A DNA stretch of 64,000 nucleotides, taken from NCBI RefSeq assembly GCF_012933555.1, contig NZ_JABBPK010000001.1, forward strand, positions 846,001 to 910,000, read 5' to 3'. Every line of letters begins with the position of its first letter. The first letter of the stretch is position 1. A program made the position numbers and the translations under genes. The notes beneath the pieces are model-generated. The model was not told the origin of the DNA. It saw nothing but the letters and a program-made list of their open reading frames with translations, and made no database searches. The DNA is from Niallia alba. GTDB lineage: Bacteria; Bacillota; Bacilli; Bacillales; Cytobacillaceae. Below, one piece after another: positions 1 to 8,996 of this stretch.

Positions 1-528
1 GTGACTCATCGTGGTGTTTATCAAGTAGAAAAAAACGGAGAGCATGGTCATGCTCATGAGGAAACTCCAGAATGGTCAGTGAAAAAAAGTATCACTATTT
101 TGGCGATTGCAACACTGGCTGTTGCTTATGTATCTGAAAACTTAGTACATACATTTGAAGTAGTAGCAGAATCTTTTGGATGGTCTGAGCTGTTTATTGG
201 GATTATCATTGTGGCTATCGTTGGAAATGCAGCAGAGCATGCTTCAGCTGTTGTAATGGCATATAAGAACAAGATGGATATTGCGGTTGAAATTGCTATC
301 GGATCAACCTTGCAAATTGCCATGTTTGTCGCACCATTACTAGTTTTAGTGTCTTTGCTTTTCCCGAGTGGAATGTCATTAGTCTTCACACTGCCAGAAC
401 TTATTAGTATGGTAACAGCCGTGTTGTTAATGGTAAGTATTTCAAATGACGGAGAGACAAACTGGTTTGAGGGAGCAACCTTATTAGCTGCTTATGCAAT
501 AATGGGAATTGGATTTTACTTGCTTTAA
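1..528 (+). CDS. Ca2+/H+ antiporter, C-terminal part (CAX family)
   Basis: This is the 3' part of a calcium/proton antiporter that exports Ca2+ across the cytoplasmic membrane using the proton gradient. The visible 175 residues hold about five hydrophobic segments and the CAX-type second repeat around residues 75-110, with GNAAEHASAVVMAYKNK and then EIAIGSTLQIAMFVAP. These glutamates and polar residues line the cation path in the family. Members are about 350 residues, so the GTG at position 1 is almost certainly internal and the gene begins outside the window. A strong terminator follows. Its position before yfkD matches B. subtilis yfkE (chaA). Confidence 0.9.
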   Translation: MTHRGVYQVEKNGEHGHAHEETPEWSVKKSITILAIATLAVAYVSENLVHTFEVVAESFGWSELFIGIIIVAIVGNAAEHASAVVMAYKNKMDIAVEIAIGSTLQIAMFVAPLLVLVSLLFPSGMSLVFTLPELISMVTAVLLMVSISNDGETNWFEGATLLAAYAIMGIGFYLL

Positions 529-555
529 GAAAGTAGAATATGGAGAAATAGCAAG

Positions 556-591
556 GCCTAGCCGTTTTCTTTACAACGGCTAGGCTTTTTT
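556..591 (+). terminator. Rho-independent terminator of the antiporter gene
   Basis: Arms GCCTAGCCGTT and AACGGCTAGGC form an 11-bp stem with a short loop, followed by TTTTTT. It ends transcription of the antiporter gene. Confidence 0.9.
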
Positions 592-953
592 GCGTGAATT
601 CACCTTTCTTTTATATAAAATAAGTCTTTTTAAGTATTCGTTGATTTAGATATGTTGTATAGGGAATCTATCATGTCGCTTCCATCGGATCACCAACCTC
701 TTTTCCTTTTATAGTTTGGATAAAGCTCTGATTGATGAATATTCAAAGGTTTATATTTTCCTCCTTTACAAAATATAAGCGATCTAAAATAGCTACCCTC
801 CTTTTATTTGATGACCTTATTATACAATAATATCGGATAAATGTAAATATTCTGATTATTTATTTTTGTTAATAATGGACAAGTTTTAAGTGCCTGAGGC
901 ATATGAATGAAAGAAGTGGAAAAAGGATGTATGGAGAAAGGAGATATAAAGGT
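592..953. other. Intergenic region with an orphan minus-strand promoter
   Basis: No convincing gene lies here. On the minus strand a good sigma-A promoter is visible: -35 TTTACA at 847-842, a 17-base spacer and -10 TATAAT at 824-819. Downstream on that strand are two Shine-Dalgarno-like stretches (near 800 and at 767-760), but the reading frames after them stop within about 18 codons. It may make a small RNA or be the remnant of a lost gene. Confidence 0.4.
819..847 (-). promoter_or_regulatory. Sigma-A-like promoter on the minus strand
   Basis: TTTACA, 17 bases, then TATAAT, reading leftward. Both hexamers are close to consensus. No annotated gene lies downstream on this strand inside the window. 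Confidence 0.5.
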
Positions 954-1565
954 ATGTCACTGTTTTATCGATGCCTTTTCTATGTTGGTGGGCTTTTTAT
1001 ATTAGCATTTGGGGCTACGTTAACTATTAAGGCAAATTTAGGAGCCGGCCCTTGGGATGCTCTCAATGTAGGCCTATCTCATTTAGTTGGATTAACAATA
1101 GGAAGCTGGATTGTTATAGTAGGTATCATTCTTATATTCGTCAATGCTTTGCTTTTACGCAAAAAGCCAAACTTATTGTCCCTTGCCACAGTGTTTATTC
1201 TAGGATTTTTTGTTGACTTTTGGATGGCTCATTTAGTAAATCGTTTCCATTATTTTATGTTTATGAGCCAATTAATTTTACTAATTACTGGATTAATCAT
1301 TATTGGTCTAGGCATTGCCCTCTATTTGCAATCTGAATTTCCTTTAAATCCAATTGATGATTTTATGGTTACTATTCAGGAAAGATATGGCGTTAATCTT
1401 ATGATTGCCAAGTTAATTGGAGAAATACTTGCTTTATTGTTTGCTTTTTTAGTAAATGGTCCCATTGGACTTGGTACATTAATTATCGCTTTTGGGCTTG
1501 GTCCTGCTATCCAATTTTTCCATCCGTACTGTTCTAAGTTAACGGGGAAATTTGTAATGAAATAG
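954..1565 (+). CDS. YczE/YyaS-type integral membrane protein
   Basis: A 203-residue protein with five to six hydrophobic segments and the motif GAGPWDALNVGLS near residue 30, typical of the YczE/YyaS/YitT membrane family. YczE in B. subtilis is linked genetically to regulation of lipopeptide production, but no biochemical function is known to me. I chose the ATG at 954 because AAAGGAG lies about 10 bases upstream. The same frame opens at 903 without such a site. It stands alone between the antiporter and yfkD, which is not the B. subtilis order. Confidence 0.75.
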   Translation: MSLFYRCLFYVGGLFILAFGATLTIKANLGAGPWDALNVGLSHLVGLTIGSWIVIVGIILIFVNALLLRKKPNLLSLATVFILGFFVDFWMAHLVNRFHYFMFMSQLILLITGLIIIGLGIALYLQSEFPLNPIDDFMVTIQERYGVNLMIAKLIGEILALLFAFLVNGPIGLGTLIIAFGLGPAIQFFHPYCSKLTGKFVMK

Positions 1566-1666
1566 GAGGAAAGAAAAAAATTCTTTTAATAATGGATAAT
1601 CTAAGCGAACTCCGAAAAAAATAACCATAGTTATGGATGATTATTTGAAGGGAGTTCAAACTTGCT

Positions 1667-2491
1667 ATGTATAAGAAAATAACGATTGTGCTTTTATCTT
1701 TTTTCTTAATGCTTCCAATGTTAACTTATGCGGAAAAAGCAAAAGAGAAAGAAAAGGAAGAAAATGTACCGAAATCCAAGATTATTACCATACCTAATTC
1801 CGTTATGAATATAACGAAGGAAAATACGTATCCAAATCCAACACAAGATGTACCTAAACTGCAGCCTAGTGAATTAACACAACAGCTTATTAATTCTTCA
1901 AAGGTGAAAATTGATAATCCGGATTTAATTCGTATGCTGAACGAATCCACAGTGAATAGTACCCCATTTGCACTTGGATACAAAGCAATTGTTTATTTAG
2001 GACAATGGCCGCTTAACTACGAATCAACAGAAACAGCACCGAATTGGGAGTATCAGAAAGTAAATACGAATTTCTATGATAACCGTGGTGGGAAATTACC
2101 ATATCAAATCCATTATGTTCAAGAATCACAGAAAACGGTAAGAGGCGGTTTAACGGCAAAGGTTCCAAATGCAGAGCAAGTAAAAAAAATGATGCTCGTA
2201 AAAGCAACCCAAAATTCAGGGTTATCTCTCGCATTTGAAACAGTGATTGGAACAGGAACAAAGAAAGATCAACTGTACAATATTCCCCCTAAAAGACTAG
2301 GGTATTTATATGGCTACGCTCCTGCTGTCAACGAAAAAGGAAAAGTGACGTATGGCGAAGTATATATGATGCTAAAAGGAAGCAAAAAATCAATTGTCGT
2401 GAAAAATGTAACTTCACAAGGAATTGGCGCTTGGATACCTGTTCAAGATCATGTTTCTTTTGGATTTATGGCAAGTGAAAGACCGAGATAA
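1667..2491 (+). CDS. yfkD: YfkD-like secreted protein
   Basis: A 274-residue protein with a hydrophobic N-terminal signal (residues 1-22, ending near TYA-EK), then a charged lysine/glutamate stretch and a soluble domain containing GYKAIVYLGQWPLNYES. It matches the Bacillus YfkD family, whose function is unknown. The start follows GAAGGGAG by about 12 bases. An inverted repeat, GAACTCC at 1607-1613 and GGAGTTC at 1651-1657, could fold over the Shine-Dalgarno region. A terminator follows directly. Next to the antiporter and yfkAB it keeps the B. subtilis order. Confidence 0.85.
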   Translation: MYKKITIVLLSFFLMLPMLTYAEKAKEKEKEENVPKSKIITIPNSVMNITKENTYPNPTQDVPKLQPSELTQQLINSSKVKIDNPDLIRMLNESTVNSTPFALGYKAIVYLGQWPLNYESTETAPNWEYQKVNTNFYDNRGGKLPYQIHYVQESQKTVRGGLTAKVPNAEQVKKMMLVKATQNSGLSLAFETVIGTGTKKDQLYNIPPKRLGYLYGYAPAVNEKGKVTYGEVYMMLKGSKKSIVVKNVTSQGIGAWIPVQDHVSFGFMASERPR

Positions 2492-2501
2492 ATAGATGTG
2501 G

Positions 2502-2531
2502 AAAGACTGACTTTGGATGTCAGTCTTTTTT
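2502..2531 (+). terminator. Rho-independent terminator of yfkD
   Basis: Stem AAAGACTGAC / GTCAGTCTTT with a short loop, running into a T-tract. Confidence 0.85.
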
Positions 2532-2564
2532 GTCGGTTTTGGGGGGAAGGAATGTGGTTCGTTG

Positions 2565-2890
2565 GGGGATGAACGCAGAAATTGCAGGAGGGAAAGGAAA
2601 AAGTGGTGTTCATCAAGGGGATGAACGCAGAAATTGTAGGAGGGAAAGGAAAAAGTGGCGTTCATCAAGGGGATGAAAGCGGAAATTGCAGGAGGGAAAG
2701 AGAAAAGTGGTGTTCATCAAGGGGATGAACGCAGAAATTGCAGGAGGGAAAGGAAAAAGTGGTGTTCATCAAGGGGATGAAAGCGGAAATTGTAGGAGGG
2801 AAAGGAAAAAGTGGCGTTCATCAAGGGGATGAACGCAGAAATTGCAGGAGGGAAAGAGAAAAGTGGTGTTCATCAAGGAGATGAACGCCC
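2565..2890. repeat. 52-bp tandem repeat array, about six units
   Basis: The landmark GATGAA recurs with its ATG at 2569, 2621, 2673, 2725, 2777, 2829 and 2881, an exact 52-bp period. Units differ at a few bases (AACGCAG versus AAGCGG, GCAGG versus GTAGG, GTGTT versus GCGTT). Each junction contains GCGTTCATC, AAGGG, GATGAACGC or a near copy, so it can form a 9-bp hairpin. The period is not a multiple of three, so a protein repeat is unlikely. There are no unique spacers, which excludes a CRISPR array. A decayed tail reaches about 2930. Confidence 0.9.
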
Positions 2891-2948
2891 AAAAAGCAGC
2901 ATCAAGAAAAATGTCATTCATCAAGCAAGCTAACCTCAAACCCAAAAT

Positions 2949-2976
2949 AAAAAAGTGCCCATTTTCCAATGGACAC
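2949..2976 (-). terminator. Terminator of yfkAB (minus strand)
   Basis: Read leftward, GTGTCCAT and ATGGGCAC pair with G-U wobble around a short loop and run into TTTTTTATT. It lies just past the stop codon of the radical-SAM gene. Confidence 0.75.
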
Positions 2977-2984
2977 CATTTCAA

Positions 2985-4106
2985 TTAACGACTAATCAAT
3001 GCTTTTTTTGTTGTAAAATCAATATCTTGATAGTAACTATTTTTTACAAGAACATTTGGTCCAAGGCATTTGACAGCTGGGCAATGGCAGTTTAATGAAC
3101 GAGCTAAATCAGTGGAAAGCCACTTTTGGAAAATATCCTCTAAATGATCTGTTTGAATATTTCCAAGTGCTGGTGTATCGCCGAAATCAGTAACGATTAC
3201 ATCACCAGTAAAAATATTTACGTTTAAACGAGAACGGCCATCAGGATCGTTACGAACCGTTACATTTTTGCTAGAGTAAAGGCGACTTAGTAACTGTAGG
3301 TCTTCTTCTTTGCTGTTACAAGGATAGAATGGAAGTGTACCAAATAACATCCATACATTTTTATCACGAATATCTAAAAGATGGTTAATGCTGTCTCGGA
3401 TTTCATCTAATGATAAAGTTTCTAAAGTAGAAGCAAAGTCAGATGGATACATAGGGTGAATTTCATGCCTTTGACATTTCATTTCATCGACAATTTGTCG
3501 GTGGATATGTTCTAAATAGGGAAGTGTACGTTTATTCAGCATTGTTTCTGCAGAGACTACAACTCCAGCTTCGACTAGTGCTCTACTATTCGTAATGATG
3601 TTCTGAAATAGTTTGGCTCTTTGTTCGTAAGTCGGCTTTCTTGTCATCATCGCAAAACCACGTTCCGCAAATTCCTCTTCTGTGCCCCAGTTATGGGAGA
3701 TATGTAGCACATCTAGATAAGGAATAACGGCTTCATAACGATCGATCCCTAGTGTTAAATTTGAATTTAATTGTGTTTTTACACCACGACTGTGTGCATA
3801 TTTAAAAAGAGGAACAACATAATTTTCTACAGATCTTCTACTCATCATTGGTTCTCCGCCAGTAATGCTTAGAGACCGAAGATGAGGGATTTCATCTAGT
3901 TTTTTCAGTAATAAATCAATGGGCAATGCGTTTGGGTCTTTTGGCTGAAGTGTATAACCAACAGCACAATGCTCACAGCGCATATTACATAAAGTAGTAG
4001 TCGTAAATTCAATATTGGATAAGGTTAATTTTCCATGCTGCTCCATATCCATATAAGCTTCCCAAGGATCTATACTTGGGGTAATCCTATTTTTTTCTGT
4101 AATCAT
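2985..4106 (-). CDS. yfkAB: Radical SAM protein with CxCxxxxC motif (YfkAB)
   Basis: A 373-residue radical SAM enzyme. The [4Fe-4S]-binding motif CNMRCEHC lies near residues 41-48, followed by the SAM-binding TGGEPM. The C-terminal tail carries CHCPAVKC, the CxCxxxxC signature of the YfkAB family, which may bind an auxiliary cluster. The substrate is unknown. The B. subtilis reference has this split as yfkA and yfkB; here it is one intact frame. It is transcribed against its neighbours and has its own terminator. Confidence 0.88.
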   Translation of the reverse strand: MITEKNRITPSIDPWEAYMDMEQHGKLTLSNIEFTTTTLCNMRCEHCAVGYTLQPKDPNALPIDLLLKKLDEIPHLRSLSITGGEPMMSRRSVENYVVPLFKYAHSRGVKTQLNSNLTLGIDRYEAVIPYLDVLHISHNWGTEEEFAERGFAMMTRKPTYEQRAKLFQNIITNSRALVEAGVVVSAETMLNKRTLPYLEHIHRQIVDEMKCQRHEIHPMYPSDFASTLETLSLDEIRDSINHLLDIRDKNVWMLFGTLPFYPCNSKEEDLQLLSRLYSSKNVTVRNDPDGRSRLNVNIFTGDVIVTDFGDTPALGNIQTDHLEDIFQKWLSTDLARSLNCHCPAVKCLGPNVLVKNSYYQDIDFTTKKALISR

Positions 4107-4301
4107 GATAAGCCCTTTTATAAAAAGAATAGTTAAACTATATCTATGTGTAAATAAGGCATAGAATGCAATTTTTATCTTTGAGGGGATAAAGTCCCCT
4201 TGTCATTATTAAAGGAAAAATCCTATCTGTCAAACGTTTTTGTTTTAAATAATTCTTTGGCGGGAAAAGAAACTTTAACGAGAAGAAGGGAGATGAATGA
4301 T

Positions 4302-4796
4302 ATGTCTAATGCAACAAAGCAAGGGAATAAAATTGTAACAGGCTTAGTAATTGGAAGTGTCATTGGTGTCACAATTTCTCTAATTGACCCAGCTACAAGA
4401 AAAAGAACGGTGCAGAAATTCGAAAGTATAAAAGATGCAAGCACTCGTTTCGTTCAGAGTTATAAAGAAAACCCTGATGAATTTAAGCAGGATTGGAAAG
4501 AAAGATTCCATAATTCTTCTGATGCGATGAGGGACATTGCTAATGACACCCAAGGATTGTACAAGCAGATTCAATCTACCGTATTAGAGCGTTCTAAAGA
4601 TTTAAAAGAAATTACAGAGGATTTTAAACAACTCTATTTTCAAACAAAACGACAATGTAAACAGATCACAAAGAAAATTACTACCACAAAAGATCAAATT
4701 ATTGAATCATCCGATTTAGAAGAAAAGCCACAGCTTCCAGTTGAAACAGGAGATAGGGAAGTAATGAAAAGTAATGAGACAGTACTAACAACTTGA
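4302..4796 (+). CDS. YtxH-like protein
   Basis: A 164-residue protein with one N-terminal hydrophobic segment (KIVTGLVIGSVIGVTISLI, residues 10-28), then PATRKRT and a long, charged, probably helical region. This layout resembles the YtxH general-stress family, which has one membrane anchor and a coiled-coil tail. I chose the ATG at 4302 because GGGAG lies nine bases before it; the ATG at 4293 is too close to that site. A terminator follows at 4818. Function unknown. Confidence 0.65.
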   Translation: MSNATKQGNKIVTGLVIGSVIGVTISLIDPATRKRTVQKFESIKDASTRFVQSYKENPDEFKQDWKERFHNSSDAMRDIANDTQGLYKQIQSTVLERSKDLKEITEDFKQLYFQTKRQCKQITKKITTTKDQIIESSDLEEKPQLPVETGDREVMKSNETVLTT

Positions 4797-4817
4797 ACAA
4801 ATAGTAGAAAAGAAAGG

Positions 4818-4851
4818 AGCATCTAGTATTTTGGCTAGATGTTTCTTTTAT
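4818..4851 (+). terminator. Terminator after the YtxH-like gene
   Basis: CATCTAG at 4820-4826 pairs with CTAGATG at 4835-4841 and is followed by TTTCTTTTA. Confidence 0.75.
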
Positions 4852-4891
4852 CTATGCATGCTAAAAAAATTATAAAAAGAACAAAAACTAG

Positions 4892-4930
4892 TTATACAGA
4901 GTTGAATAAATAACTAAGAACTCTGTGTAA
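4892..4930. other. Inverted repeat upstream of the SE1561-family gene
   Basis: TTATACAGAGTT and AACTCTGTGTAA match over 11 of 12 positions, with a 15-base loop. There is no T-tract, so it is not a standard terminator. It could be an operator or an RNA hairpin in the leader of the next gene. Confidence 0.4.
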
Positions 4931-5059
4931 TCCATGGAAAACGCAGATTCCTTTCTTTCAAAGGTGTAAAAAGATAAAACATGTGCAAAGATAAAAAGGA
5001 AGGTTGCTGAAAGAAGGAAAATTCGTTACGATTAAAGGGTAGTTTTGAAAGGAGAGAGT

Positions 5060-5248
5060 ATGTTGGGTAGTTCAATTACAGATAAAAATGAGCAAGTTAC
5101 TTTTCTAAAAACAAGATTAAATATGTTTATGGATGTACTAGATGCGATTGATCCAGAAGAAGCGGAGTTAGAGGATATCGATCGTTTAATTCAAATGATA
5201 GATGAAATAGAATCGAAATGTAATGAGTTTAAACATAGAGATTTGTAA
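5060..5248 (+). CDS. SE1561 family small protein (YfjT-like)
   Basis: A 62-residue acidic soluble protein with the family pattern QVTFLKTRLNMFMDVLDAIDPEEAELEDIDRLIQMIDEIE, likely two helices. The function is unknown. Start at ATG 5060 with AAAGGAGAG just upstream; a TTG at 5045 is in frame but lacks this spacing. It sits where yfjT lies in B. subtilis, between yfkAB and pdaA, here separated from pdaA by a fumarase gene. A terminator follows directly. Confidence 0.75.
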   Translation: MLGSSITDKNEQVTFLKTRLNMFMDVLDAIDPEEAELEDIDRLIQMIDEIESKCNEFKHRDL

Positions 5249-5257
5249 AAGTGTAAT

Positions 5258-5285
5258 GCTTGGGTGAAATCATCCAAGCTTTTTT
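5258..5285 (+). terminator. Terminator after the SE1561-family gene
   Basis: GCTTGGGTG, AAAT, CATCCAAGC, then TTTTTT: a nine-bp stem with one G-U pair and a four-base loop. Confidence 0.9.
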
Positions 5286-5436
5286 ATTTATATAAGGATT
5301 TCCAGAATATTTCTGTAAACGATTGCAAATTACTTCTCTATCGTAGAAGAGAAGAGTATAATTTTTTATAGGGAGTTATTTGAGTGTAACAAAAAATTGC
5401 AAGGTTTGCTTGCGCTTTTCAATGAGGGGGAGAAGC

Positions 5437-6975
5437 ATGTATTTTGAAAATCTGAAGAAGAGTATTTACGATTTAATTGTAGAAACATCGACCAATCTTC
5501 CAAAAGATGTGAGACGTGCGATTGCGAAGGCAACAGCGTCAGAAAATGCTGGAACGCGTTCTGCGATGAGTTTAGCGACAATTACGCAGAACATTGGAAT
5601 GGCAGATAAGGAAGTCTCACCTATTTGCCAAGATACAGGGCTGCCGACTTTTAAAATTAAAACACCTGTTGCTGTTAACCAGCTAGAAATAAAAGCAGCT
5701 ATTTACGAAAGTATGGAGCTTGCAACGAAGAATGGTAAGCTTAGACCGAACTCTGTTGATTCTCTTACAGGGGAAAACAGTGGAAATAATTTAGGGGCAG
5801 GGACACCTGTCATTAAGTTTGAACAGTGGGAAAAAGACTACATCGATATTCGGTTAATTTTAAAAGGTGGCGGCTGTGAAAATAAAAATATTCAATATAG
5901 TCTTCCTTGTGAATTAGAAGGACTAGGCAGAGCTGGACGCGATTTAGACGGTATTCGTAAGTGCATCTTACACTCTGTTTATCAAGCACAGGGACAGGGA
6001 TGTAGTGCCGGGTTTATTGGCGTCGGAATTGGAGGGGATCGATCTGCGGGCTATGATTTGGCAAAAGAACAGCTTTTCCGCTCTGTAGATGATACAAATG
6101 CCATTCCAGAATTAGCAGTTCTCGAAGATTATATAATGGAAAATGCCAATAAATTAGGAATTGGCACGATGGGATTTGGTGGTGAAACAACACTATTAGG
6201 CTGTAAGATTGGCGTGATGAACCGTATCCCTGCAAGCTTCTTCGTATCTGTTGCGTATAATTGCTGGGCATTCCGCAGACTAGCTATTTCGATAATTCCT
6301 GATACGGGAGAAATCAAGGAATGGCAATATCAAGAAGGAGATAAAATTGACTTTAAAGCAGAGGCTAGTAAGGAAAATGAAGCGGGTACAGCAGAGGAAG
6401 TTATTATACTACAGGCACCAATCAGTGAAGAAGATATTCGTCAATTAAAAGTTGGCGATGTGGTGCAAATTAACGGCATGATGTATACAGGTAGGGATGC
6501 AATCCATAAGTATTTAAGTACAAATGATGCACCAATTGATTTAAATGGGCAGATCATTTATCACTGTGGACCAGTTATGCTGAAAGATGAGCATGGAAAT
6601 TGGCAAGTTAAAGCGGCTGGACCAACAACAAGCATTCGCGAGGAGCCTTATCAGGGAGACATTATGAAAAAATTTGGCATACGTGCAGTAATCGGAAAAG
6701 GTGGTATGGGTGCCAGAACATTGAAGGCATTGGAAGAGCATGGCGGAGTATATTTAAATGCAATTGGAGGAGCAGCCCAGTACTATGCAGATTGCATGAA
6801 GTCGGTAGAAGGGGTAGATCTTATGCAGTTCGGTATCCCAGAAGCAATGTGGCATTTGAAGGTAGAAGGATTTAAAGCGGTTGTTACAATGGACTCGCAT
6901 GGTAACTCTCTTCATCAAGATATTGAACTATCCTCCTTAGAGAAGTTGGCAATGTTTAAGGATAGAGTGTTTTAA
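5437..6975 (+). CDS. Fumarate hydratase class I (iron-sulfur)
   Basis: A 512-residue class I fumarase, which interconverts fumarate and malate with an oxygen-sensitive [4Fe-4S] cluster. The N-terminal alpha part has the first cluster cysteine in SPICQDTGLP and the others in KGGGCENK and GQGCSAGFIGVGIGGDR. The C-terminal beta part begins near VIILQAPISEEDIRQLKVGD and has GPTTSIREEPY and IGKGGMG. Alpha and beta domains are fused as in FumA. The ATG at 5437 is preceded by GAGGGGGAG, so the longer frame from 5380 is not needed. B. subtilis uses a class II enzyme, so this gene is an insertion into the conserved yfj order. Confidence 0.92.
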   Translation: MYFENLKKSIYDLIVETSTNLPKDVRRAIAKATASENAGTRSAMSLATITQNIGMADKEVSPICQDTGLPTFKIKTPVAVNQLEIKAAIYESMELATKNGKLRPNSVDSLTGENSGNNLGAGTPVIKFEQWEKDYIDIRLILKGGGCENKNIQYSLPCELEGLGRAGRDLDGIRKCILHSVYQAQGQGCSAGFIGVGIGGDRSAGYDLAKEQLFRSVDDTNAIPELAVLEDYIMENANKLGIGTMGFGGETTLLGCKIGVMNRIPASFFVSVAYNCWAFRRLAISIIPDTGEIKEWQYQEGDKIDFKAEASKENEAGTAEEVIILQAPISEEDIRQLKVGDVVQINGMMYTGRDAIHKYLSTNDAPIDLNGQIIYHCGPVMLKDEHGNWQVKAAGPTTSIREEPYQGDIMKKFGIRAVIGKGGMGARTLKALEEHGGVYLNAIGGAAQYYADCMKSVEGVDLMQFGIPEAMWHLKVEGFKAVVTMDSHGNSLHQDIELSSLEKLAMFKDRVF

Positions 6976-7088
6976 TAGAAGTATGGAAGGGAAAAGAAAT
7001 ACCGACATAATCTGCTGTATTTTTCCAAGCATTATTCCTCGAGTTTAACTAAAACTAACAGATAGTTAATCTGTTAGGAGGAAAAAAA

Positions 7089-7889
7089 GTGGAGAGAATG
7101 TATAAGGTTATTTTCTGCGTAATATTTTTACTTTCTATAATGACAAATGAAGTATGGGCAAATGTTTCGAATCAGCCATTACATTGGGGATTCAAAAAGG
7201 CTGTGAATGAGCAGCCGGCAGAAGCAGGCAAAGACTTGGATGACTTGCTTGAAAAGTATGGCGCTTATTATAAAGATGAGAGTGATAAAAAGGTATTGTA
7301 TCTAACCTTTGATAATGGCTACGAAAATGGTTATACAGGCAAAATACTGGATGTTCTAAAAAAGGAAAAAGTGCCTGCGACTTTTTTTGTAACAGGCCAC
7401 TATTTAAAGAGTGCACCTGACCTAGTGAAAAGAATGGCAGCAGAAGGCCATATTATTGGCAATCACTCTTATCATCATCCAGATTTTACCCAAATCAGTG
7501 ATGAAAAGCTGAAACAAGAATTAGAAACAGTGGTTACAGAAACGGAAGCTCTAACAGGTAAAAAAGGCATGACCTATTTACGTCCGCCGCGAGGCATTTT
7601 CAGTGAACGGACTTTAAAAGTTGCGAAAGAATTAGGATATACACAAGTATTTTGGTCACTTGCCTTCGTAGATTGGAAAACGGATCAGCAAAAAGGATGG
7701 AAATATAGCTATGACAATATAATGCAACAGGTTCATCCTGGCTGTATCCTTTTGTTGCACACCGTTTCAAAAGATAATGCAGAAGCATTAGAACAAGCAA
7801 TTATTGATTTGAAAAAAAGAGGTTACTCCTTTAAAAGTTTAGACGATTTAACGATAAAAAGGGAAATTGGTGAAGGCGTTATCAACTAA
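7089..7889 (+). CDS. pdaA: Polysaccharide deacetylase PdaA (spore cortex delta-lactam synthesis)
   Basis: A 266-residue family 4 carbohydrate esterase with a signal peptide (about residues 1-25). The NodB domain has the FDNGYENGY segment (the usual TFDDG aspartate pair reads DN, as in PdaA), the metal-binding HSYHH near residue 125 and RPPRG. It removes the N-acetyl group of muramic acid during cortex formation, a step needed for spore germination. The start is a GTG after TAGGAGG. A perfect 7-bp inverted repeat (TAACAGA 7056-7062, TCTGTTA 7070-7076) abuts that Shine-Dalgarno site and may modulate translation. It shows the host is a spore former. Confidence 0.92.
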   Translation: MERMYKVIFCVIFLLSIMTNEVWANVSNQPLHWGFKKAVNEQPAEAGKDLDDLLEKYGAYYKDESDKKVLYLTFDNGYENGYTGKILDVLKKEKVPATFFVTGHYLKSAPDLVKRMAAEGHIIGNHSYHHPDFTQISDEKLKQELETVVTETEALTGKKGMTYLRPPRGIFSERTLKVAKELGYTQVFWSLAFVDWKTDQQKGWKYSYDNIMQQVHPGCILLLHTVSKDNAEALEQAIIDLKKRGYSFKSLDDLTIKREIGEGVIN

Positions 7890-7900
7890 ATACAACATAC

Positions 7901-7942
7901 TATCCTAAATAGATTGGAACATGAGTCTATTTAGGATTTTTC
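7901..7942 (+). terminator. Terminator of pdaA
   Basis: ATCCTAAATAGA-type arm paired with TCTATTTAGGAT, then TTTTTC. Confidence 0.85.
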
Positions 7943-8037
7943 CTGTTATAGCAGTACTAATTAATATAACAGCAAGCCATTCTATATAAGAAGTGTGTGC
8001 TATAATAAATAAGAAAAACAGTGATAGGTGATATTTC

Positions 8038-8907
8038 TTGCAAACAATATACATTCAAGGACCGTATAACTTTGATTTAGTATTAAGTCGCTTAGCATTA
8101 GACCCACTACATAACCTCCATAAAGAAGAGCGCTGGGTAAAAGTACCACTTCGTATAAAGAACAAACATATAGTTGTAAAAGTTCAAGCAACTGGCACAA
8201 CTGATAATCCAACTTTTTATTTAGAGGTGGATGAGATAGATTCTTCTTCTTTACATAACCTCATCTATAAAGAAATCAGCAGAATTTTCAGGTGGGATGT
8301 ATCCTTGCTTGCCATTCATGAGCATTTTCAAAAAACAAAGTTAAAGTCACTTTTCGATGAACATTATGGTACACCGATTGTGTTAGATTTTCACCCGTAT
8401 AATAGTCTAATAAAATGCATTATTCATCAACAGTTAAATCTTAAATTTGCTTTTACATTAACGCAGCGTTTTGTGACTACATATGGTTTTCAAAAAGGTG
8501 GCGTCTGGTTTTATCCATTGCCAGAAACAGTAGCAAAGTTAACAGTGGCAGAATTGCGGGAACTGCAATTTAGTACGAGAAAAGCAGAGTACATTATAGA
8601 TTTATCGAAAGAAATAATAAATGGCCATTTAGATATAGACAGCTTATATGAGAAGTCTGATGAACAGATTATGGAGGAGCTTATTCGCTTGCGAGGAATA
8701 GGACAATGGACCATTCAGAATGTATTGCTATTCGGTTTAGGGAGAAATAATCTTTTTCCAATCGCAGACATCGGAATTCAAAATGCGATTAAAAAGCTCT
8801 TGGAATTAGAACAAAAACCTTCAAAAGAAGAAATGGAGATAATGATGCCAGAATGGCAACCATATTTAAGCTATGCCTCTCTTTACTTATGGAGAAGTAT
8901 GGAGTAG
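8038..8907 (+). CDS. yfjP: DNA-3-methyladenine glycosylase, AlkA-like (YfjP)
   Basis: A 289-residue base-excision repair glycosylase that removes alkylated purines. The C-terminal half is an HhH-GPD domain: the hairpin LIRLRGIGQWTIQNVLLFGLG, followed by the catalytic aspartate in PIADIGIQNAIKKL. An N-terminal AlkA-like domain precedes it. The start is TTG at 8038 with GATAGGTGAT upstream; no ATG fits better. It follows pdaA as in B. subtilis. Confidence 0.85.
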   Translation: MQTIYIQGPYNFDLVLSRLALDPLHNLHKEERWVKVPLRIKNKHIVVKVQATGTTDNPTFYLEVDEIDSSSLHNLIYKEISRIFRWDVSLLAIHEHFQKTKLKSLFDEHYGTPIVLDFHPYNSLIKCIIHQQLNLKFAFTLTQRFVTTYGFQKGGVWFYPLPETVAKLTVAELRELQFSTRKAEYIIDLSKEIINGHLDIDSLYEKSDEQIMEELIRLRGIGQWTIQNVLLFGLGRNNLFPIADIGIQNAIKKLLELEQKPSKEEMEIMMPEWQPYLSYASLYLWRSME

Positions 8908-8996
8908 ACCTTTGTCCTTATCTTTTTTTGTCTAAAGAATAACTGTGGTAAAATATAGATAAATAAGTTGAAAATAGTTTGAAACGAGGAAAGTAA

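Noticed and set aside
2565-2890. CRISPR array
   Set aside because: The units are contiguous and near-identical over their whole length, with no unique spacers and no cas genes nearby.
2414-2984. Open frames on the minus strand across the 52-bp repeats
   Set aside because: The repeat period is not divisible by three, so the frames shift between units. There is no ribosome binding site, and a terminator lies inside.
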